Below are positions 56,615 through 64,000 of a stretch of 64,000 nt of DNA, piece after piece. Position 1 is the first letter of the stretch. Every line of letters starts with the position of its first letter. The DNA comes from Dermatemys mawii (Eukaryota; Chordata; Testudines; Dermatemydidae): assembly GCA_007922305.1 (NCBI GenBank), contig ML677358.1, positions 16,851,327 to 16,915,326 of the forward strand, read 5' to 3'. The position numbers were made by a program, and so were the translations under genes. The notes under the pieces are model-generated. The model did not search any database and was not told where the DNA came from. It saw only the letters and a program-made list of their open reading frames with translations.

Positions 56615-58423
56615 GGAAAGGTTATGGTTGTCTAGATCACTGTGGTGATTATAGCAGAGCTACTGGGATCCCTAGTAGATAGACGTACACATGTAAATGC
56701 ACTCACCTGAACAGGCCCCTGACCTGTGAGTGTTTCCACTGTTTGCCAGACTAGCGTGGTTTTGCTTCCAGGATTGCGCTGAATGGGCTTTTCTTGCTGC
56801 TCATAACACGGATTATTTTATTGCTTAGCAGTAGCACAGCTCTAAGGTGTTTGGCAATGAAAGTGGTTCTAAAAGGCATGCCTTATTTTCCCTCTTTAGA
56901 TATGGTATTTTATCTAGAAATGGTTCAGCTTCTATGCCTTTTGGCGTTCTGTTACTGACTATTTATATCACGGTTATTAATTAATGGTTTTGGTTATGTG
57001 AAAACCTTCCAATAAGAACTATACCGAGACCATCAATAACTTTTACACTCAGAAAAGAGGAACAGGGCATGGCTCCCACTGCTTGCTCTGGCAGCCCAAA
57101 GCAAAGTTAAAGCTGGCCATCAAAGGATTCCCTTTGCATAGGAGATCCTCCATTAGAATATCACTGGCTCTGCACCATCTTACTTGCAGTCCTGGTGGGG
57201 CCAGAAGAAGGGGTGTGGCAGGAGTGCCACAGGACTCCAACAGTCCCTGGCTTCCAGATGGCCTCTTTGGGCTGTAGGAATAGGGGCAAAAATTAGAGCA
57301 GCCTTGAGGCTGCTCTAAGTTATATCAGGGGTAAAATTGGCAACCAGCCAGCCCTAGAATCAGGGTTTACATAATGTTAGCTTAAAACCACTTTTGGATC
57401 ACCTCTTTCCCCCTCCCCGGTGCAGAGCAGGTGTCAGCCACAGCTGAGGGATGAGCACGGAGTGTCCCCTCCAGAGAAGCAGAAATCCTCCTCCCTCATT
57501 AAAACTAAAATTAAAAAAAGCAGGAGTGAGGGAGGCAAAAGATCAGAACGACCCCTGACCTCAGCACAGTTGAAATGTCATGCAAAATTCATCCTTGATT
57601 TAGCTTTCCCACGATATATTTTACACATTCACACAGAATTCAGCAACCTGTTCACAACTCTCTCCTAAAGGGGGAGAGGTAGTTATTGTTACTTGAGAGG
57701 CACTTGGATATGGGAGTGATTCTTTCTTCTTTCTTCTCACCCCCACAGAGTATCTCTCAGTTTCCATCATTTATTTCGGTCTTGTGCTGGTCTGTTCAGG
57801 CTTCTGTGTGTCATATTGATGGATCTTTTTTATTATTATTATTTATTTTTTTTACTGTTCTGCGTAATGTTCTCTTTCTGAGTGGTGTCCACATTATTAC
57901 TTGACATGGAAGTTGTGTTGGTGTCATCCTTAAAGCGTGTCCTAAATATGTCTCCCATCTTCATTTGACCAGATAGGATGTTTTAGATTGGTTTTCTCTA
58001 TTTAGAATGTCAAAGATTGCAAGAAACTCTTTCCTCTGAAGGTCTTCCACGGGCATTTTCCTTTGGAATGGGTCGATCTTCATAGGCATTTCTGTTGTAG
58101 ATTTCCATGGCTCTGCTCCATAAAGGCGAACAGACCTGATGTGCTGTTAAAATATAGTTGCAATGGAAGTGTGTAGGAAGGCAGATAGCCTTGGATGAGA
58201 TCAGTGATGCAGCTCTGTTTATGGAAGGGTGCCAGCAGTCATTTATTTCTTCTCAAGGAGTGAGAGTCAGTTTGGTCATTTTGTGAAGCTAGTTGAGAAT
58301 TAAAGAGAGTGAGAAAGAAAGTGTGCCTGGGGCCAGGAGAAGAAAAAAAGCACAGGGATAAAGAGAGAGGAGTGACGAGTCAGAGGTCACTGGAAAAGAG
58401 CAGCAGATTAGGAAAGAGGAACT
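56615..58423. other. unique sequence, nothing recognised
   Basis: A short hairpin TTAGAGCAGCC (57293-57303) and GGCTGCTCTAA (57308-57318) with a 4-nt loop. T-rich 57826-57850. No gene or nameable repeat. Confidence 0.45.
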
Positions 58424-58431
58424 TGATAGAT

Positions 58432-58731
58432 CAGGGGTAGGCAACCTATGGCATGAGTGCCAAAGGGAGCACGCAAACTGATTTTCAGGGGCACTCACAC
58501 TGCCTAGGTCCTGGTCACTAGTCTGTATTTTAATTTAATTTTAAATGAAGCTTCTTAAACATTTTAAAACCTTATTTACTTTACTTACAGCAACAGTTTA
58601 GTTCTATATTCTAGACTTATCGACAGAGACCTTCTAAAAATGGTAAAATGTATCACTGGCACGCGTCACCTTAAATTAGAGTGAAAAAATGAAGACTCGG
58701 CACCCCACTTCTGAAAGGCTGCCGACCCCTG
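58432..58731. mobile_element. hAT-type MITE
   Basis: Left end CAGGGGTAGGCAACC and right end GGCTGCCGACCCCTG (13 of 15 bases inverted). Flanks TGATAGAT (58424-58431) and TGATGGAG (58732-58739) agree at 6 of 8 positions. The interior (ATTTTAATTTAATTTTAAATG, GGCACGCGTCACCTTAAATT) is a known sauropsid hAT family. 300 bp. Confidence 0.8.
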
Positions 58732-58739
58732 TGATGGAG

Positions 58740-59551
58740 TATGGAATCAGATGAGCTGAGAGGGAGCTCCAAGACCTATTCACACATCAGCACTCACGAC
58801 CACCTGACTTTTTCTCGTCCCTTCTCACGCAGAAACTTCTTTCTCAGAGCAGCAGTAGCAATCGAGGTCATCATAGCAACTGAGGGTGACAGTCACCTCT
58901 GTGCAGAAAGGACAGCATGAGATTTGGGCACCACTTAAACCCTCAAAATTGTGCAGCATCCTATTTTGAGGTGTAGATGGCACTTGAATGGGGGGGCATA
59001 GACCTTGTGTGGGCCCTTTGCACAGGAGTGAATTTCACCCCAAACCGGAAATGAAGTGCATTCATTAAAAACTGACTGATTTTAAACCACTGACTCTTTG
59101 GAGAGAACATCATAAACGGGGAGATAGAGACATTCTTATCTAGGAGATGTTAGAAGCTGGGCCTCCAGCAGACCTATGTGCATCACTTTCTTGGTAAGCT
59201 TTGTCATGCCTAGTCTTCAGAGCAACCTTCAGTGGGAAAAACCTTTGGTTCAGATCCACCTCTTCTTCTGGTCCCGTAAAGAAGAATCTTCCTCCTGTTT
59301 AATTCTTATACTTGGGCTGGGTAGAGCCAAAGTATGCTGTGCTCCACAGACAGACGACGTTTTAACATCCCAGGGAAACACCACCGTCCTCTCTGCACCA
59401 GTTCGTAGCTGAAATCGTGAGATGAGAAAAACCTTGGCATGAGCTTCCTGTGTCCAGAAGGAAAGATTTCACCATGCTAGAGCTGGGCCTATCTAGTTTG
59501 ATGTTCTCCACTGGCCTCTGCAATAATCAGAGAAAAAAGAAGAGTAAGAGT
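58740..59551. other. unique sequence, nothing recognised
   Basis: GTGAATTTCACCCC near 59029 may be a palindrome relic. No gene seen. Confidence 0.45.
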
Positions 59552-59700
59552 TTCATAGTGTTTAAGCCCACAAGAGTTCATTATGATAGCTTAGTCTGTC
59601 ATCCTGCTTAGTGCACGCCTGGGAATTCCACCAAGTAATTCCTGCACTGAACCCTATAACTTGTGGTTGAATTAGATCCTCTCTTTTAAATAGACATTAT
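59552..59700 (-). mobile_element. CR1 LINE 3' fragment, diverged
   Basis: CATAGTGTTTAAGCCCACAA, TAGTCTGTCATCCTGC, CAAGTAATTCCTGCACTGAA and CCCTATAACTTGTGGTTGAA follow the CR1 3' UTR in reverse complement. Confidence 0.6.
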
Positions 59701-61725
59701 TCCTGACTTTTAAAAATCATTTACTGTTTTAAAAAACAAGAACTGCCCTACCCTGTACCTTCAGGAATTCTGAAAATCCTCAAACCAGAGGGGGTGGAGT
59801 CAGTCTTCCAGTAATCTATTTTGTCTTGAAGGTAACCGATTTCCTTTTCTTGTTTTCCCCTCTCTTGAAGTCAAATGTTTGTCCCCCTCAGCAGAGCAGT
59901 TGCTGTTTTCAGGCCCCGGGTGTTCTGGCAGCTAAATTGGAAATAGTTGTATGTTTGTTTGTTTGTTTGTTTGTTTTCTGCTGAGTTTATATTAGCTACG
60001 ATCTCTGCCATTGACCTGCAAGAGGTTAAATTGCCTTTATCTGAATTTTAAAAAAATAGATCAACTTCTTCATCCCCGTAACTGCTGAAATGCTCAGTGC
60101 TGTCCCTGCAGCAAGCTTCAGGGACCAGCCAATAAGGAGATCAGTTCGACTTGTAGACCTCTCTTACTAATATGTACTAAGACATATAAGCTTCTTCTCT
60201 ATAGATTCTGAAGGTTTTAAGGGCTTTACCATCCCTGCCTAACTTGGGCCGCTCTTTGCATGTCCTCTGTGTTGTAAAGTTCCATAAGTTTTCCTTGTCA
60301 GAGTAGTGCTCAAGAGAGGGATTCTTTCTGTCTGCATTTATTGTTGTTGCTTATGTCAGTGGAGGATGAATTATCTTTATTTATTTAGGGCTAGATCCTT
60401 CTCTGTGGACATGGAATATACAGCACAATTTGGGGTGGGGTTAACAGTACAACACTGAGGTGAAGCCACCTTTCTGCTCCCCACTCCTGTGCTGACTGTG
60501 CAATGGAATGTTCCCCTGATGTAATATAGAGCAGCCCCAGGACTACTGTAATTTATACTGGTGAGCATCTGTAAATTGCTGGGGCACAGTGAATCCTTGG
60601 CTACATACAGGAAAATAGGGGAAGAAGAGTACAGGAGGTGCTATGCCACCGAAGGACCCTTCCTCTGTGCTGCCAATTTCTTCTCTTGATCAAGTGTGCT
60701 GACAGCAATGAAAAGCAGTTACTGTGCAGGAAAGAATCTGTAAAATGCTTTATTTGATTTAATGTATTTATCTGAATTGATAATCTGTTTATAACAGTGT
60801 TGTCTCTCGTCCTAGGCTCTGGGCTCCCAAAGGTGAAAACATACTGAGAAATACAAAGGGATTGCCCCTTAGTATCCTCACTCCAGCCCTAAGCAGTGCA
60901 GATAGTCCAAATTGTTTTATTGTGTCTTCAGTGTTGACTGGCAAGGTACATACAAGATAGATTAGTATGAACTGCTTGATGCAGCTGTAAATTATACTTC
61001 TATTAGCTAAATGCATATCTTGTAATAAAATACTATGCCCTTTGGTTACACGTTAAGTTCTACCTAAGCAGAATGATCAGAAATACACTTGTTTTAAGGT
61101 AATATTCGTTATCATCCTTCTCAGTTGTTTCAAAAGTGAAATGTGTGACACACGATCATCAGTCATTCTGAAGTCACATATAGTAGTGCTGTATTCATTG
61201 TGCTGGCTCCAAGCTCCATAGCCAAGGACATCACAGTCACAATGAAGCATAATCACTGTGCTTTTGCCAATTTCTGGATGTTATAAATTAGAAAAAATTT
61301 CTTGTGTTCAAAGCCCTCTAAAGGTGGAGTGTCTGGATGAATTTCTCAGCATTCATTCTATCAGGTTCACTGCAAGTGGCTTAGCTTTAGAAATAAGGTA
61401 TCCACACGTTCCCTAACTTGGTGCCATTATGCCTCTGAGTCATGTAGTCATGTGCTACGTGATACCAAGTGTGACTCATATTAGATCCTTGAAATACCAA
61501 GAGATGGCAGGAGAGCTAAGGACAGAACAAAAGCCTTAACCTTGAACGAGCTTGATCTTTCTGCATTAATATAAGTCAAACCTTTTTCATTACTTTCACG
61601 TCTATGATAAAACGGCACTACTAAAAAAAATCTATTGCATGGAAGTTTTAGGAAAAAGTCTCCTATTCCATGAATACGTGAGCTACTTTGCTTGCCATAA
61701 AATCAATGAGAAATGATCCCATGGA
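59701..61725. other. unique sequence with a microsatellite
   Basis: (GTTT)n at 59953-59977. No gene or other nameable repeat. Open frames are at most 75 codons. Confidence 0.45.
59953..59977. repeat. (GTTT)n microsatellite
   Basis: Six GTTT units. Confidence 0.95.
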
Positions 61726-61855
61726 TAGGGAGTGGGGATCAGGAGACCTGTCTCTGCTGATAGCTTGCTCTATGACCTTGGGCAACTCACGTCTGTGCTC
61801 CAGGCCTCAGTTTCCCCTGGGGATAATTATACTTGTCTCCTTTGTAAATAATTTG
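61726..61855 (+). repeat. MIR-like repeat
   Basis: GTGGGGATCAGGAGACCTG, CTCTATGACCTTGGGCAAC, GCCTCAGTTTCCCCTGGGG and CTCCTTTGTAAAT are the sense order of MIR-type sequence. Confidence 0.75.
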
Positions 61856-62618
61856 GAAATACAAAAATGTATCTATAAGATAGATGAGGATGTTGATGCT
61901 ATTTTTTATTTTATTATGGTTGTGACAGTTTTATACAATGTCAACAATTTAAAGTTAATTTTTAATCTTAAATAGTCTTAGTAACTACTTGTATTTGGGG
62001 TTCAAGTAACTCCATGCACTGGGTACAGATAAATTAAAAACATCGGTTTGTAAAACTGGAGAAAAAATTAAGTGTCACATTCTGTTGAGTAGAGAAAGGG
62101 GTGCTTATTTGAGGTTCAGGCTACTTCTAAAGTTTATATTGGATCTTCATCATTTTTGTTTACCTGTGCTCTGACTTAATTCACCCCCAAACATTTGTAA
62201 GAATTTGGCCATGCATTTAATGCACAAAACAGTTTACTTCAGTGTCCTTTGAATACTTGAACATGGAGGGGAAATAAACATAAATGCAGGCAGATTTATC
62301 GCAGTTTAATTTAGTAAAAATATCAATAAATAAATGCACAGCCAGTTAGAAATAGAAACTGTTCCCTTTAGCTAAAGGAGAGGGAAGAACCGACATAAAA
62401 CTGTAATAAAGTAGCTCTCTCCCATCAGAAGAGGAGTGACACAGGATTCTGTCTACTTAGTATTGCCAATCTCAAAGCCATGGGTCAGATCCTAAAAATC
62501 TTGAGAAAATTGGATAAAGTATTATTTTAGAGTTAGGTCTTTTTACTTGCCTTTTGATATTTGAGTCTTTAGGGGCTCACATTTTCAAGCTTTTCTATGC
62601 AACCATGAGGGTCAGCAG
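61856..62618. other. unique sequence, nothing recognised
   Basis: AT-rich, no gene or nameable repeat. Confidence 0.45.
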
Positions 62619-62620
62619 TA

Positions 62621-63046
62621 GAGCTGGTTGGGAATTTTCAAAGAAATATTTTTTTGGTGGAAAATGCCAGTTTGTCAAAACTGAAACTTTTCACAGGGAA
62701 GTGTTGTTACAATTAATTTCTCATTTGAGAATATTTTGGAAAAAAATCCAAAATTGTTGAAATGTCCCATATCCACATTTTCTAAACAAAACGTTGTTTT
62801 TCTATGTTGAAAGACATTTTTGTTTCCAAATTTAAGCCAATTATAGTGTAAAAACACACTCGCATAAACTCCACATGGTCAAAATTGATACACAAGATTT
62901 CAATTGACCTGAACTGAATTTTTCGGGGATTTTTGATTTGTGAAAAATTTTCAGATTTCAAAACTTTGTCCCAGGTTTGGACTGGAATCTTTTTTCTAAA
63001 TCTTGAAATTTTTCAAGGGATGGGAAAACGATTTCCAAACCAGCTC
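62621..63046. mobile_element. TA-flanked DNA transposon, non-autonomous
   Basis: Left end GAGCTGGTTGGGAATTTTC and right end GATTTCCAAACCAGCTC are inverted repeats, with TA on both sides (62619-62620 and 63047-63048), as for Tc1/mariner-type elements. The interior is rich in TTTTC/GAAAA words (for example GAATTTTTCGGGG, GAAAAATTTTC) that give dense small palindromes. A common turtle/bird family, probably also present as relics near 3340, 37950 and 38340. Confidence 0.65.
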
Positions 63047-63112
63047 TAACCTAGATTTAGACTTTACACAAAGGTTGCCAGGGGCATGTTAATGGAAAGT
63101 GGTATCTGAAAT

Positions 63113-63334
63113 ACATAGTATGTATTTCATTTATACATACATACATAGTATGTATACATAGAAATGTACATAGAATAGGATACATACATATTACTCTAGT
63201 ACATACATGTACATATGTACTAATTTAGGTACATCTTTGTATATCTTATTCTATGTACATGTATGTATCCTATAGAATAGAATAGCATACATACATACAT
63301 AGTATGTATACATGAAAATGTACATAGAATAGGA
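63113..63334. repeat. ACAT/TATG tetranucleotide array with duplicated core
   Basis: A low-complexity array of ACAT and TATG words with a direct duplication: about 48 bases of 63133-63180 recur at 63286-63334 almost unchanged (both contain CATAGTATGTATACAT and AATGTACATAGAATAGGA). The 105 bases between them contain partly inverse versions (TTCTATGTACATGTATGTAT). Confidence 0.8.
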
Positions 63335-64000
63335 ATCACCAGCAGTATGATAGATACCATTACATGGGGACCTTAAATAAATGCCTCCATGTAATGATAA
63401 CTGCTGGGTCTTTTTAATTCTGTGATATTTCATTGTAATGGGCCACTCCTATTCAAATCAATGGGTGTTTTGCCTAAGTGAAGAATACTGCATGATGTCA
63501 CGCACACATGTATATTTGCATTATTTCCCTTATGTAGAATTGCCTGAATTTTTTCAATCCTGCAATGATCCAGCACAGGTAGATTTCCATCGACGCCCGT
63601 GGGGCTCTGCATGGATACATCACATTGCAGGACTTGGCCCCAACATTGTAAATTCCCTTCGACAGTCATTTTAATATGTTTGTAGTACAGCACCTACTAT
63701 AACAGGGCCTTGATCTGTGACAGACTTCCAGGTGTTGCTGTCATTGGCCAAGTGAAGTGAGGCCCTACACTTAACTCAATGACCTCACTGTTGGTCTTGT
63801 ATGTCACAATCTAACAGATGAGTACTGTGATCGTTCCTCTGGATTAAGCAGAAATCAGTCTCAGGAGTTATACTTGCTCCAGCAAGCATAAAGGCGCCCT
63901 GCACCAGATGGCAAACTGCTGTGGAAAGAGAATTTCTTGCTCTTTTACCATGCAACCTGTCAATAATCCCTCCAGTCTGAGTGTACCAGAGGCTTGTCAT
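63335..64000. other. mostly unique sequence with repeat relics
   Basis: 63436-63502 (CACTCCTATTCAAATCAATGG, TTTTGCCTAAGTGAAG) resembles a palindromic-repeat relic. 63676-63735 (TTTGTAGTACAGCACCTACT, ATAACAGGGCCTTGATC) is a MIR/L3-like relic in sense orientation. No gene seen. Confidence 0.45.

Noticed and set aside
1..64000. CRISPR arrays, operons, prophage or plasmid features
   Set aside because: No regularly spaced direct repeats of the right kind and no bacterial-type gene layout. The repeats are clearly vertebrate.

Overview
This 64 kb window is non-coding vertebrate DNA, most probably from a turtle. The main evidence is a tRNA-derived SINE whose 3' tail is the same as that of CR1 LINEs (ending in the ATTCTATGATTCT type of sequence), many truncated CR1 3' ends, PIF/Harbinger-type MITEs with TAA/TTA target duplications, and many small hAT MITEs. 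The CR1/SINE pairing is characteristic of turtles (established knowledge of repeat families). I assigned the organism from repeats alone, with no gene to confirm it. I find no protein-coding exon, tRNA, rRNA, CRISPR array or bacterial-type feature that I can support. Open reading frames are short (183 codons at most), overlap on both strands, often lie in repeats, and resemble no protein I know except one decayed LINE reverse transcriptase.

Layout. 1-9.7 kb: a truncated SINE, a relic resembling Penelope-like elements, a CR1 3' end, a solo LTR (5061-5634), a purine-rich LTR-like stretch, and a nested Harbinger MITE (7333-8295) that holds an LTR-like insert and a second MITE. 9.7-20 kb: a hAT MITE, a TA-flanked mariner/Tigger-like element, an LTR near 15.7-16.2 kb and two palindromic elements. 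20-30 kb: mostly unique sequence, then LTRs at 24.4-25.2 and 28.2-29.0 kb, a degenerate tandem array, a CR1 end joined to a coding-like patch, and an ancient MIR/L3-like repeat interrupted by a fold-back insertion. 30-40 kb: unique sequence, palindromic repeats, another Harbinger MITE, a CR1/L3-type LINE RT fragment interrupted by a second fold-back insertion, a CR1 end and a full-length SINE. 40-64 kb: a long palindrome, hAT elements, a SINE next to a snap-back hairpin, a CR1 split by a solo LTR, a mirrored pair of hAT MITEs, and a tetranucleotide array with a duplicated core.

The most interesting signal is a pair of fold-back retroelement insertions of one family (29953-30068 and 37204-37387). 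Each is a near-perfect inverted repeat flanked by a perfect 13-16 bp target-site duplication, and each interrupts an older repeat whose sequence reads through once the insert and one duplication copy are removed. The copy at 37.2 kb carries, on the minus strand, the layout of a hammerhead ribozyme with a very short stem III, as known from Penelope-like retroelements. One invariant core base differs (C instead of U at core position 4), so this copy is probably impaired. A third, more decayed repeat near 4.1 kb looks like a relative.

Unique AT-rich stretches (for example 14.3-14.7, 46.7-47.1 and 53.5-54.5 kb) could be conserved non-coding elements, but this needs alignment to other genomes. The window reads as a gene desert or a large intron.
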